Translations under genes and position numbers: made by a program | Assembly (NCBI RefSeq): GCF_965137005.1 | Contig: NZ_CBCRXM010000010.1 | Coordinates: 1-64,000 of the forward strand | From: Sphingomonas_O antarctica | GTDB taxonomy: Bacteria; Pseudomonadota; Alphaproteobacteria; Sphingomonadales; Sphingomonadaceae | Length of the DNA: 64,000 bases | Reading direction: 5' to 3' | Shown here: piece by piece, positions 49,279-58,316 of the stretch | Numbering within the stretch: position 1 is the stretch's first letter | Layout of the letters: the number at the start of each line of letters is the position of its first letter | Notes under the pieces: generated by a model | The model's input: only the letters and a program-made list of their open reading frames with translations | Database searches by the model: none | What the model was told of the DNA's origin: nothing

Positions 49279-51320
49279 GCGCAGCCCATGCAGTCGAGGA
49301 AAAAGGCAAACTCCTCCGCGGTTTCGTACAGGCTTTCGAACCGCCCCGATTTGCCGCCATGCCCCGCGCCCATATTCGTCTTGAGCAGCAAGGGCGCGTT
49401 TCCCGTGCCGACTTCACGCAGCTTCGCGACCCATTTGGCTGGTTCCCAATAGGTCACGCGCGGATCGGTCAACCCCGCCGTCACCAGCATCGGCGGATAG
49501 GCCTGCGCGCGAACATTGTCGTATGGCGAATAAGCACGGATCAGGTCGAACGCGGCCTCGTCCTCGATCGGATTACCCCATTCGGGCCATTCGCCCGGCG
49601 TCAGCGGCAGATCGGGATCGAGCATGGTGTTGAGCACATCGACGAACGGCACATGCGCCGCGATCGCGCCCCATAATTCGGGCGCCTCGTTGGCGACGAC
49701 GCCCATCAGCTCGCCGCCCGCCGAACCGCCCGCCGCGCAAATCCTGCCCGCCGACGAATAGCCGAGCGCGATCATCCCCCGCGCTACATCGATGAAATCG
49801 GTGAACGCATTCCACCGCTTGGTCAGCTTGCCGTCGAGCTGCCATTGCTGCCCCAGGTCGTCGCCGCCGCGGATATGGGCGATGGCAAAGGCGAAGCCGC
49901 GATCGACCAGGCTGATCCGCCCCGTCGAAAAACCAGGCGGGATAGCAATGCCGTACGCGCCATAGCCGTAAAGGTAGAGCGGCCGGCTGCCATCGAGCGG
50001 AAAGTCCCTGCCGTGGACGACCGACACAGGAATGCCTGTGCCGTCGCGCGCCGGGATCGTCAGCCGCGTCGTGGTGTAGCGCGCGCCTTCATAGCCCGAA
50101 GGAATTTCCTGTTCCTTGAGCACCGCCATGGCACCGCCCGCCACCGCGCGTTCCAGCACCCGCGCGGGCGTAACCATCGATTCATAGTCGAACCGCAGCG
50201 TGTCGACATCATATTCGGGATTGTCGCCCAATCCCGCAGCATAGCTCGTCTCGGGCCAGACGATGCGCTCGCGCAGACCGCCCGCATAATCGTGCAGCTC
50301 GACCTGATCCAAACCATCTTCGCGGCCCTCGACGGTGAAAAAGCCCGCGAAACAGGTCACATCGTTGAGGTAGAAATTGTCCTTCGGCGCAATCAGTTCG
50401 GTCCATTCCCCGGGCGTGGCCAGCGGCGCGGTGACCAACCGAAATTGCGGGCTGGTGTCGTTGGTCGTGATGAACAGCGTGCCGTCATGCTCGTCGAGGT
50501 CGTATTCCAGCCCAGCCTGCCGCGCGCGCACCAGGATCTGTTCGGCGAACGGATCGCTCGCGGGCAGCAGCCGCACTTCGCTGGTGGTATTGTCGCCCGT
50601 CGCCAGTACGATCCATGCGCGGCTCGACACCATGCCGACGCCACACTGAAACCCCGGATCGGCCTCGTGATACAGAAGCTCCGCCTTCGCCGGATCGTCG
50701 CCCAGCCGATGCGCCATGATCCGGTCGATGCGCCATTGATCGTTGACCAGCCCGTAAACCAGCGTGCCGCCGTCCGCCGAAAACACCACATCGCCCATCG
50801 TGCCGGGGATCGTATCAGGCAGATCCGCACCAGTGTTCAGATCGCGGACCTTGAGCGTGTACCGCTCCGAACCGTCGGTATCGGTCGCATAGGCGAGCAA
50901 TCGCCCGTCCTCGCTCACATGGATCGCGCCCAGCCGGAAATACTCATGCCCCTTGGCCAGCGCCGGCTCATCGACGATCAGTTCGTCCGCGCCGCCCGCA
51001 ACCGGCCTGCGCCACCATTTGCGATACTCGCCGCCTTCGTAGAACGACCGCCAGTATAGCCAGTCGCCGTCCTTCACCGGCACGCTCTCGTCCGCTTCCT
51101 TGATGCGTCCGCGCAGCTCGGCATAAAGCTTGTCGATCAGCGGCTGCTGCGTCTCCTTCCATGCCTCGAACCAGCGGTTTTCGGCCGCAAGATGCGCGAG
51201 GATCGCCTGATCCTTGACCTCGGGATAGTCGGGATCGCGGAGCCAAGCGTAATCGTCGGTCAGTTCGACGCCGTGATGGGTGGATGAAACGGGGCGACGG
51301 AGCGCGACGGGAGCTTGCAT
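49275..51320 (-). CDS. ptrB: Oligopeptidase B, S9 family
   Basis: This 681-residue prolyl-oligopeptidase family protein has an N-terminal seven-bladed propeller (TDDYAWLRDPDYPEVKDQAI, LAYATDTDGSERYTLKVRDL) and a C-terminal hydrolase with YLYGYGAYGIAIPPGFS, GRICAAGGSAGGELMGVVAN carrying the nucleophile Ser, PMLVTAGLTDPRVTYWEP with the Asp, and TNMGAGHGGKSGRF with the His. It cleaves after Arg/Lys in short peptides. ATG 51320 gives the family start (MQAPVALRRP) and is preferred over upstream 51347. Coupled to a thioesterase gene. Confidence 0.92.
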   Translation of the reverse strand: MQAPVALRRPVSSTHHGVELTDDYAWLRDPDYPEVKDQAILAHLAAENRWFEAWKETQQPLIDKLYAELRGRIKEADESVPVKDGDWLYWRSFYEGGEYRKWWRRPVAGGADELIVDEPALAKGHEYFRLGAIHVSEDGRLLAYATDTDGSERYTLKVRDLNTGADLPDTIPGTMGDVVFSADGGTLVYGLVNDQWRIDRIMAHRLGDDPAKAELLYHEADPGFQCGVGMVSSRAWIVLATGDNTTSEVRLLPASDPFAEQILVRARQAGLEYDLDEHDGTLFITTNDTSPQFRLVTAPLATPGEWTELIAPKDNFYLNDVTCFAGFFTVEGREDGLDQVELHDYAGGLRERIVWPETSYAAGLGDNPEYDVDTLRFDYESMVTPARVLERAVAGGAMAVLKEQEIPSGYEGARYTTTRLTIPARDGTGIPVSVVHGRDFPLDGSRPLYLYGYGAYGIAIPPGFSTGRISLVDRGFAFAIAHIRGGDDLGQQWQLDGKLTKRWNAFTDFIDVARGMIALGYSSAGRICAAGGSAGGELMGVVANEAPELWGAIAAHVPFVDVLNTMLDPDLPLTPGEWPEWGNPIEDEAAFDLIRAYSPYDNVRAQAYPPMLVTAGLTDPRVTYWEPAKWVAKLREVGTGNAPLLLKTNMGAGHGGKSGRFESLYETAEEFAFFLDCMGCA

Positions 51321-51348
51321 CGGGTGGCTGTAGCGGCCCATCCCCATA

Positions 51349-51449
51349 CTGTCGCCCCTGCGCAGGCAGGGGCCTAGACAGGCTTGCCACTAGCGGTTTC
51401 GCCTCAATTTGAGAGTTCATCTAGGCCCCTGCCTGCGCAGGGGCGACAG
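51349..51449. repeat. Perfect 29-base inverted repeat between divergent genes
   Basis: The arm CTGTCGCCCCTGCGCAGGCA continuing GGGGCCTAG at 51349-51377 is the exact reverse complement of 51421-51449, with a 43-base AT-richer centre. Each arm also contains its own small dyad CCCCTGCGCAGG/CCTGCGCAGGGG. The element fills most of the space between oligopeptidase B and the lipoprotein gene. It looks like a REP/MITE-like unit rather than a terminator, as no T-run follows and both genes start beside it. Confidence 0.8.
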
Positions 51450-51479
51450 GCTTGGATGAAGCCGTTAGCTTTCATATAA

Positions 51480-52610
51480 ATGCGCGCCCTCCTGCCCCTC
51501 CTCCTCCTCTCCGCCTGCGCCACCCGCCCGGCGGAAGTGCGCGTGGCATTCGACGCGGGAAGTGTGACGTCGATCCACGCGAGCGGCTATGCCGATCGCG
51601 CAACGCACCGCCGCGTCACCGCCGATGATCCGGTGCGCGTGGCAAGCATTTCGAAAATGGTCACTGCGCTCGGCGTCATGCGGCTGGTCGAAGCGGGCAA
51701 GCTCGACCTCGACCGCGACGTGTCGGATTATCTCGGTTGGCGCGTTCGCAACCCCGCTTTCCCCGACGCCCCGGTGACGCTGCGCCTGCTGCTGTCGCAT
51801 CGCTCGAGCCTGACCGACGAAGCCGATTACGCCATCCCGCTCGGCAAGACGCTCCACGACACCCTCGCCAATCCAAAAGCGTGGAATGCCGCCCATGCAC
51901 CGGGCAGCTGGTTTCGCTACACCAACCTCAATTTCCCGGTGGTCGCCAGCGTGATGGAATCCGTCACTGGCGAACGTTTCGACACCCTCATGGCGCGCCT
52001 CGTGTTCCAGCCGCTTCAACTCGACGCCTGCTTCAACTGGACGACCTGCAGCGACGCGAAGCTGGCCCGCGCGGTCCTGCTGTATGATGACAAAGGTGCG
52101 GTGCTGCGCGACGATCTCCACGGTCAGCGCCCCGCCTGCCCTGTCCTCGCGCCCGACGGCTGCGACCTCGCCGCTTACCGCCCCGGCAACAACGGCGCAT
52201 TGTTCAGCCCGCAAGGGGGGCTGCGCATTTCGGCGCGCGATCTGGCGCGCATCGGCCAGATGGTGCTCCAAAACGACGGCAGTTTCCTCAAACCCGAAAC
52301 GGTCAACATGCTCGAAGTCGGCGAACCCGGCACCGCATTCATCACTGGCGAAACGGAGAATGGCTTTTACTGCCAATACGGCCTCGCCTGGCAATCGCTG
52401 CCCAGCTTCCCTCAAGGCTGCCGCGACGATCTGTTCGGGAACGGCCACGAATGGCGCGGCCATGCCGGCGAGGCTTATGGCGTGCGCTCGGGCCTGTGGC
52501 TGAGCGGCGACAAGGGAATTGCCTTTTTCGCTACGGCGGTGCCCGATGGGCAAAAGGGAAAACATTCCGCATTCAGCGCCGCCGAAGAGCGCTTGACCAA
52601 AGGAAAATAA
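51480..52610 (+). CDS. Beta-lactamase-fold serine hydrolase lipoprotein
   Basis: This 376-residue protein has a lipobox signal (MRALLPLLLLSAC), so it is lipid-anchored. The class C/DD-peptidase-like core shows SxxK in VRVASISKMVTALGVM (~residue 57), the YxN motif in SWFRYTNLNFPVVASVM, and HAG near the C-terminus (RGHAGEAYG). It could be an esterase, peptidase or D-amino-acid hydrolase; antibiotic hydrolysis is not implied. It lies two bases upstream of an N-acyl-D-amino-acid deacylase-like gene, hinting that both act on D-peptides or acyl-D-amino acids. Confidence 0.88.
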   Translation: MRALLPLLLLSACATRPAEVRVAFDAGSVTSIHASGYADRATHRRVTADDPVRVASISKMVTALGVMRLVEAGKLDLDRDVSDYLGWRVRNPAFPDAPVTLRLLLSHRSSLTDEADYAIPLGKTLHDTLANPKAWNAAHAPGSWFRYTNLNFPVVASVMESVTGERFDTLMARLVFQPLQLDACFNWTTCSDAKLARAVLLYDDKGAVLRDDLHGQRPACPVLAPDGCDLAAYRPGNNGALFSPQGGLRISARDLARIGQMVLQNDGSFLKPETVNMLEVGEPGTAFITGETENGFYCQYGLAWQSLPSFPQGCRDDLFGNGHEWRGHAGEAYGVRSGLWLSGDKGIAFFATAVPDGQKGKHSAFSAAEERLTKGK

Positions 52611-52612
52611 GC

Positions 52613-54292
52613 ATGAAGCGCGTTCTGATCCTGACGGCGGCCCTGACCCTCGGCGCGGCACCTCCGGCCTATGACACCATCATCAAGGGCGGCACGATCT
52701 ACGACGGATCGGGCGGCACCCCCTTTGTCGGCGATGTCGCGATCGCCAGCGACCGCATCGTCGCCGTCGGGCGCGTCACCGGTGGGGCGAAACGTATCAT
52801 CGACGCACACAGCCTCGCGGTCGCGCCGGGCTTTATCAACATGCTCAGCTGGGCGAACCAAAGCCTGATCGCCGACCCGCGCTCGATGAGCGACATCAAA
52901 CAGGGTGTGACGCTGGAGGTCATGGGCGAAGGCTGGTCCGAAGGTCCGCTCAACCCCAAGATGAAAGCTGACGCAGCGAAGCGTCAAGGCGACATTAAAT
53001 ATCCGATCCAATGGACGACGCTGGCCGATTATCAGAACTGGATCACCCGGCGCGGCATCACGCCCAACATCGCCAGCTTTGTCGGCGCGACCACCGTCCG
53101 CATCCACGAACTCGGCGAAGGCGATGTCGACCCGACCCCCGCCCAGCTTGCACGGATGCAGGCGCTGGTGCGGCAGGCAATGAACCAGGGCGCGATGGGT
53201 GTCGGCTCCAGCCTGATTTACGCCCCCGCGACGTATGCCGAAACACCCGAACTGATCGCCTTGATGAAGGCCGCCGCGCCCTGTGGCGGCATGTACATCA
53301 GCCACATGCGCAACGAGAGCGACGACATCGGAGGCGCGATCGATGAGGTCATCCGCATCGTTCACGAGTCCGGCGCCAAGGGTGGCGAAATCTATCACCT
53401 GAAACAGGCCGGGGCGGCCAATTGGGGCAAGCTCCCCGCCGTAATTGCGCAGATTGAAGGCGCCCGTGCCAAAGGCATCCGCATCACCGCCGACATGTAT
53501 ACCTATCCTGCCGGTGCGACCGGCCTAGACGCCGCAATGCCGACATGGGTCCAAGCGGGCGGGCTCGAACAATGGATTGCGCGGCTTAAGGACCCGCAGA
53601 CGCGCACCAGAGTCGCCGCCGAGATGCGCCAGCCCGGCAAGGGATGGGAAAACTTGCTGCTCCAGGCAGGTAAGCCGGAGAACGTGCTGTTCCTCGAATT
53701 CAAAAATCCAGCGCTCAAGCCGCTTGCCGGCAAAACGCTCGCCGAAGTCGCCGCGATGCGCCACCTCTCGCCCGAGGAAACGGCAATCGACCTCGTGATC
53801 GAGGACGGCAGCCGCGTCGGCACCGCATACTTCCTGATGGATGAGAAGAACGTCGCGCGACAAACGGCTTTGCCCTGGGTGGCGTTCGGCTCCGACGCCG
53901 CCAGCCAGGCGCCCGAGGGCGTTTTTCTCAACTCCAGTGCACACCCCCGCACCTATGGCAATTTCGCCCGCTTCCTCGGCGAATACGTCCGCGACGAACA
54001 CACCACCTCGCTCGCCGATGCCATTCGCCGCCTGTCCAGCTTCCCTGCCAAAAACCTCGGCATTGCCGATCGCGGCAGCCTCAAAACAGGCAATTACGCC
54101 GACGTCGCAATCTTCAATCCCAAAACGATCGGCGACCGCGCGACCTTTGCTCAACCGCAGCAATATGCGGTCGGTATGCGTCATGTCTTCGTCAACGGCG
54201 TTCAAGTGCTGAAAGACGGCGAACACACCAACGCGACGCCCGGGCGCGTTGTGCTTGGCCCCGGCACGGGTCGCTGCCCTGCAGTGCGTTAA
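52613..54292 (+). CDS. N-acyl-D-amino-acid deacylase-like amidohydrolase
   Basis: This 559-residue protein has a signal peptide-like start (MKRVLILTAALTLGAAPP). The amidohydrolase composite domain begins YDTIIKGGTIYDGSGGTPF. After the expected strand, APGFINMLSWANQSLI replaces the usual PGFIDxHxH, so two metal-ligand His are missing; this is a known-looking subclass but unusual. Later elements are present: GMYISHMRNESDD, EIYHLKQAGAANWGK, RITADMYTYPAGATGLDA, FGSDAASQAPEGVF, and C-terminal LKTGNYADVAIFNPKTIGDR. Probably exported; activity may need a single metal. Coupled with the lipoprotein hydrolase upstream. Confidence 0.87.
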   Translation: MKRVLILTAALTLGAAPPAYDTIIKGGTIYDGSGGTPFVGDVAIASDRIVAVGRVTGGAKRIIDAHSLAVAPGFINMLSWANQSLIADPRSMSDIKQGVTLEVMGEGWSEGPLNPKMKADAAKRQGDIKYPIQWTTLADYQNWITRRGITPNIASFVGATTVRIHELGEGDVDPTPAQLARMQALVRQAMNQGAMGVGSSLIYAPATYAETPELIALMKAAAPCGGMYISHMRNESDDIGGAIDEVIRIVHESGAKGGEIYHLKQAGAANWGKLPAVIAQIEGARAKGIRITADMYTYPAGATGLDAAMPTWVQAGGLEQWIARLKDPQTRTRVAAEMRQPGKGWENLLLQAGKPENVLFLEFKNPALKPLAGKTLAEVAAMRHLSPEETAIDLVIEDGSRVGTAYFLMDEKNVARQTALPWVAFGSDAASQAPEGVFLNSSAHPRTYGNFARFLGEYVRDEHTTSLADAIRRLSSFPAKNLGIADRGSLKTGNYADVAIFNPKTIGDRATFAQPQQYAVGMRHVFVNGVQVLKDGEHTNATPGRVVLGPGTGRCPAVR

Positions 54293-54555
54293 GCGATCGA
54301 GGCGATCTTCGGCGACGACTTGCCCAGATTCGGGCGCGCGCGGCCCATCGACCAATTGCCCTGCATCCGCACCTTGGGATTTGGCGCGCACCAGATTTCA
54401 CCGCTGGCGTCGAGCGCCACGACCCAGAGCAAGTCGAACTCCTGTCCATAATCGATCACCGCGACAGCATAGCCGTCGCCGCGGTCCTCGACGGTCATGG
54501 GCAGCGGCGGATCAAGCTGGGTGAAGGCCATGTCGCTGAAACGACAAGATTGCAT
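54289..54555 (-). CDS. Hypothetical protein, 88 residues
   Basis: A small soluble protein with LPMTVEDRGDGYAVAVIDYG, then EFDLLWVVALDASGEIWCAP and RARPNLGKSSPKI. I do not recognise a named domain, but the codon use is typical and it overlaps the convergent amidohydrolase stop by four bases. ATG 54531 (MAFTQLDPP) is an alternative start. Divergent from lysK with 57 bases between. Confidence 0.65.
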   Translation of the reverse strand: MQSCRFSDMAFTQLDPPLPMTVEDRGDGYAVAVIDYGQEFDLLWVVALDASGEIWCAPNPKVRMQGNWSMGRARPNLGKSSPKIASIA

Positions 54556-54612
54556 TCGCGTTCCCGCCCTGGGGTGGCGAAATTCGCGCTCAGCCCGTAA
54601 CGCGCGCGCATC

Positions 54613-56166
54613 ATGACCGACCTCCGCGACGCCGCCCTGATTTCTAAAGCCTGGCCCTTCGAAGAAGCGCGCAAGGTCCTGAAGCGCTGGCGCGACGGCA
54701 AGCCGGGTGGCGCATCGATCGTCTTCGAAACCGGCTATGGCCCGTCAGGCCTGCCGCATATCGGCACGTTCAACGAAGTCTTGCGCACCACAATGGTCCG
54801 CCGCGCCTTCGCCACGATGAGCGATCAGCCGACCAGGCTGATCGCGTTCAGCGACGACATGGACGGACTGCGCAAAGTGCCCGACAACGTCCCCAACCAG
54901 GCGATGCTGACCGCACATCTCGGCAAGCCCTTGTCGGCGATCCCCGATCCGTTCGGCACGCATGACAGTTTCGCTGCGCACAACAATGCAATGCTCCGCG
55001 ACTTCCTCGATCGCTTCGGCTTCGATTATGATTTCGTCTCGGCGACCGAGCGCTACACATCCGGCGCGTTCGATGACGCGTTGAAGAACGTCCTGCGCCA
55101 TTTCGACGCGATCATGGACGTGATGCTGCCGACGCTGCGCGCCGAGCGCCGCGCGACCTATTCGCCGGTGCTGCCCGTTTCGGCGAGGAGCGGCGTGGTA
55201 CTGCAGGTTCCCGTCACCGTAGTCGATGCGGACACTGGCGTGATCCGTTTCGAGGACGACGGTGAGATAGTCGAACAGTCGATCCTCGGCGGCGCGGCCA
55301 AGCTGCAATGGAAGGTCGACTGGGCCATGCGCTGGGTTGCACTCGGCGTCGATTACGAAATGTACGGCAAGGACCTGACCGACAGCGGCATCCAGTCGGG
55401 CAAGATCGCCAGCATTCTCGGCAGCAAAAAGCCTGAAGGCATGATCTACGAAATGATGCTCGACGAACATGGCGAGAAGATCTCGAAGTCCAAGGGCAAT
55501 GGCCTGACGCTCGACGAATGGCTGCGCTACGGCACGCAGGAAAGCCTCGCGCTGTTCGCCTATCGCGAGCCCAAATCCGCCAAGCAGCTGCATCCGGGCG
55601 TGATCGCGCCGGCGGTCGACGATTATTACAAGTTCGTCACCAGCTACCCGGCGCAAAAGGTCGAACAGCAGCTCGGCAACCCCGCGCACCATATCCACAA
55701 CGGCGCGGTGCCGGACGCCGTGCCGCCGGTGACGTTTGGGCTACTCCTGAACCTCGCCGGCGTGCTCGGGCCCGAAGCCACGCCCGATGGCATGCGGGCC
55801 TATCTGGCGAACTATGTCGAAGGCGACATCACCGCCGAACTCGACGCGTTGATCGGCCACGCCCTCGCCTACAACCGCGATTTCGTCGCGCCGACGCTCA
55901 AGCGCCGCAAGCCCGCAGGCGTCGAGATCGCCGCGCTCGAACGGCTGGACCGCGAACTGGCAGGCGTCGCCGGGGCCGATCCAACCGACATCCAGACACT
56001 GGTCTACACCATCGGCAACGAAGGCGGGTTCGAGTCCCTGCGCGACTGGTTCCGCGCGCTGTACGAAACCCTGCTTGGGTCGTCGCAGGGACCGCGCATG
56101 GGCAGCTTCATCGCGCTCTATGGCGTCGCAAACACCCGCAAACTGATCGCCGAAGCCTTAAGCTAG
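54613..56166 (+). CDS. lysK: Class I lysyl-tRNA synthetase
   Basis: This 517-residue enzyme charges tRNA-Lys. It has a class I Rossmann fold: the HIGH motif appears as GYGPSGLPHIGTFNEVLR and the KMSKS motif as GEKISKSKGNGLTLDEWLRY. The N-terminal SKAWPFEEARKVLKRW and C-terminal helical anticodon region fit the archaeal-type LysRS found in alphaproteobacteria in place of class II LysS. The end overlaps the convergent PEP-CTERM gene stop by nine bases. Confidence 0.95.
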   Translation: MTDLRDAALISKAWPFEEARKVLKRWRDGKPGGASIVFETGYGPSGLPHIGTFNEVLRTTMVRRAFATMSDQPTRLIAFSDDMDGLRKVPDNVPNQAMLTAHLGKPLSAIPDPFGTHDSFAAHNNAMLRDFLDRFGFDYDFVSATERYTSGAFDDALKNVLRHFDAIMDVMLPTLRAERRATYSPVLPVSARSGVVLQVPVTVVDADTGVIRFEDDGEIVEQSILGGAAKLQWKVDWAMRWVALGVDYEMYGKDLTDSGIQSGKIASILGSKKPEGMIYEMMLDEHGEKISKSKGNGLTLDEWLRYGTQESLALFAYREPKSAKQLHPGVIAPAVDDYYKFVTSYPAQKVEQQLGNPAHHIHNGAVPDAVPPVTFGLLLNLAGVLGPEATPDGMRAYLANYVEGDITAELDALIGHALAYNRDFVAPTLKRRKPAGVEIAALERLDRELAGVAGADPTDIQTLVYTIGNEGGFESLRDWFRALYETLLGSSQGPRMGSFIALYGVANTRKLIAEALS

Positions 56167-57051
56167 AGCCGCAGCGCGTCTGCGCATCGAACGCCGGGTC
56201 GCGCCTGCAAATCCGAACCCGCCGATCATCATCGCCCATTGCGCCTGCTCGGGCACCCCGCCCGCGCCGATCACCGGTCCACCCGCTGGGCCTGCGGCAT
56301 TGGCAAAGCCAGGGGTCAGCACCAGCGGGCTGCTCCACGCAAAGCCCGAATTGAGTGAAATTACAGGATCGACCCACGCCTCGGCGCGATCGCACGCGCC
56401 GGGGGTCTGCGGATAATAGCAATAATAGGATCCGCCATCGGCCCGCGCAAAGGCGGTCAACTCCAGCGTCCCGCGAAAGTCGAGCCCGCTCGTGGCCATC
56501 AGCGCCCCGTTAATGGTGAATTGCCGCAGACCGCAACCACCGTTGCCGCGGATGCATTCCAGATTGGCCCCGGGGCCGATCGCGCCCGTATAGATGTCGA
56601 CCTCGGCGTGGCCATTGGGACCCGACGAGGTAAACTCTCGTCCGCTGATCGTGACCAACGGCGCATTGAACAGGTTACAGCCCGGCTGGCCCACGCAGAG
56701 CGATTGGGCGTAATCGATGATCGCGCTGCGTTCGGCCAAACTCGCTGCCGTATACGTATAGTCGTAACGCAGCGTTCCCTGAGCCACCGCAAGGCCGGAT
56801 TCATAGGTATACCCGGTCGGGTTCACGAACGCGCTCGCCACGATTGCGGGATAGGGCGACGGCTGCAACGCGACATAGGCTTGTCCATAGGACCGCGCAT
56901 CGAGGTGGACGCCAGCGTCGGTGCCGCTTGAGGTGTTTTGCATCGGCGTTGTCGAATATTGGGTTGTTGTCGTCCATTCGATGTTCGCCGCCGCGGCGGG
57001 CGAAGCAAAAGCGGCAAGGACGGCCATAAATGCAGTCAGTCGGCGCAACAT
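56158..57051 (-). CDS. Putative PEP-CTERM family protein with PEQ variant signal
   Basis: This 297-residue secreted protein has a signal peptide (MLRRLTAFMAVLAAFASPAA), a Tyr/Ser/Gly-rich body with DYTYTAASLAERSAIIDYAQ and two Cys pairs, and a C-terminal tail GVPEQAQWAMMIGGFGFAGA followed by basic residues. The motif reads PEQ instead of PEP. The body is distantly like the product of the divergent gene at 57275 (both have AWIDP or AWVDP near the tail and GTEFTGG or GREFTSS segments), suggesting an old duplication. ATG 57051 follows a GGGGAGT-like site. Confidence 0.82.
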   Translation of the reverse strand: MLRRLTAFMAVLAAFASPAAAANIEWTTTTQYSTTPMQNTSSGTDAGVHLDARSYGQAYVALQPSPYPAIVASAFVNPTGYTYESGLAVAQGTLRYDYTYTAASLAERSAIIDYAQSLCVGQPGCNLFNAPLVTISGREFTSSGPNGHAEVDIYTGAIGPGANLECIRGNGGCGLRQFTINGALMATSGLDFRGTLELTAFARADGGSYYCYYPQTPGACDRAEAWVDPVISLNSGFAWSSPLVLTPGFANAAGPAGGPVIGAGGVPEQAQWAMMIGGFGFAGATRRSMRRRAAALA

Positions 57052-57102
57052 GATGATACTCCCCGGTGATTGCGCCGTCCCTGCAAACACCGGTCAGCCG
57101 CG

Positions 57103-57193
57103 CCAATTGCCTAAAGAGGCAGTTGCCGGTGCTCGTCCCGTTCCGGGACAAGTGCACGTCCCACGCCGCCGACCTGCCTATTTAGGCAATTGG
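57103..57193. promoter_or_regulatory. Inverted repeat region between divergent PEP-CTERM genes
   Basis: CCAATTGCCTAAA at 57103-57115 is repeated inverted as TTTAGGCAATTGG at 57181-57193, 65 bases apart. The right copy overlaps a second palindrome, TGCCTA-TT-TAGGCA at 57175-57188. The pair lies in the 223-base region between the starts at 57051 and 57275 and looks like paired binding sites for one regulator controlling both genes. No clear sigma-54 site was seen. Confidence 0.6.
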
Positions 57194-57274
57194 TTCGCAC
57201 ACCCCGCGCGGTCACTAGGGCCTCAATAACGCCGGATAAGGTCGCAAACGGCAGTCGTTTCAGGGAGCTACCCA

Positions 57275-58279
57275 ATGAACCATCGTTTGCTGATCGCAGC
57301 GGCATCTGTCGCCATCGCCTGCATGACCTCTTCAGGGGCGTTGGCGTTCAGTCCCGACTGCGAATCGGGTGGCGAATGCAGCACGCCGACCCCACCGCCG
57401 CCGCCTCCGCCCCCGCCAGGTGTCGGCGTAGCCCGTGCCGGGTTCTTCTTTGTCGCTCCGGGCGGAGACGTCCTGCAGGGCCAGACCTATTACCCCAACG
57501 GGGTACCAACGATCTACATTTTCAACCATGGTCCTGGCGGCACAGTCTTGACCGACACACCTTTCAGCCAAGGTGACGGGACCACACAGGTGACGCTGAT
57601 TGCCGACGCTGCGAATGCCCGGGCCACGGCGATTTCGCATATTGGCGACGAATACGGCCGCAACGACGTCGGCGCCGCTCTATATTACGGCCTGAGCTTC
57701 ACTGCGGGTAGCGACACGGTCGGTGATGCAGTCGCGGCGATCCTCGCGCACGCGCCGCTCGCCAGCCTCTCCGGAAGCTACTCACTCAGTGGGTCGGGGT
57801 CGGGCCGCGCGCTGGTCAGCGCCTCGAGCTCTGGTAACAACGCCGGCTACAGTTTCGGTGCCAATTGCGGCTATTATTACAACAATTCCCCGACCTGTGA
57901 CGCAAATCCGGCGGCGAACCCCTGGTCGATGAGTCTCGCGTTCACGCGTGGTACCGAATTCACCGGCGGCGATCGAAACACGTTTTACGCGACCTTCTCG
58001 TTAAATGCGTCGACCGAAGCGGGTTATCCCGGCGGTTACCCCAACACCTACCCGGGCGACGCGACGGCGTGGATCGATCCGACGGTCAATTACAATTCGC
58101 AGCTTGGCCAATATGGCAACAGCCTGACGTTCAACGCGCCCGGCGGTCTCGGCAATGGCGGCTTCAGCTTTGTCAGCAGCGGCGCGGTGCCGGAGCCGGC
58201 GAGCTGGGCGCTGATGCTCAGCGGGTTCGGCTTGCTCGGCGGGACGATGCGTCGTCGCCGCACGCTCGTAACCGCTTGA
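57275..58279 (+). CDS. PEP-CTERM (PEPxxWA) secreted protein
   Basis: This 334-residue protein has a signal peptide (MNHRLLIAAASVAIACMTSS, cleavage after ALA), a Cys-containing short segment, a proline run (PTPPPPPPPPPGVG), a Gly/Ser/Tyr-rich body with SLSGSYSLSGSGSGRALVSA and CGYYYNNSPTCD, and the sorting tail AVPEPASWALMLSGFGLLGG followed by MRRRRT. It is expected to be processed by exosortase and kept at or released from the envelope. It is followed after 37 bases, through a GC hairpin, by the response regulator gene. Confidence 0.87.
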   Translation: MNHRLLIAAASVAIACMTSSGALAFSPDCESGGECSTPTPPPPPPPPPGVGVARAGFFFVAPGGDVLQGQTYYPNGVPTIYIFNHGPGGTVLTDTPFSQGDGTTQVTLIADAANARATAISHIGDEYGRNDVGAALYYGLSFTAGSDTVGDAVAAILAHAPLASLSGSYSLSGSGSGRALVSASSSGNNAGYSFGANCGYYYNNSPTCDANPAANPWSMSLAFTRGTEFTGGDRNTFYATFSLNASTEAGYPGGYPNTYPGDATAWIDPTVNYNSQLGQYGNSLTFNAPGGLGNGGFSFVSSGAVPEPASWALMLSGFGLLGGTMRRRRTLVTA

Positions 58280-58316
58280 TCAGGAACCCCCGCGCGGCCA
58301 GAGTGCCGGGCGGGGG

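Noticed and set aside
51480..52610. Beta-lactamase resistance gene
   Set aside because: The fold motifs are general to serine hydrolases; the context with a D-aminoacylase-like gene points to peptide or D-amino acid hydrolysis.
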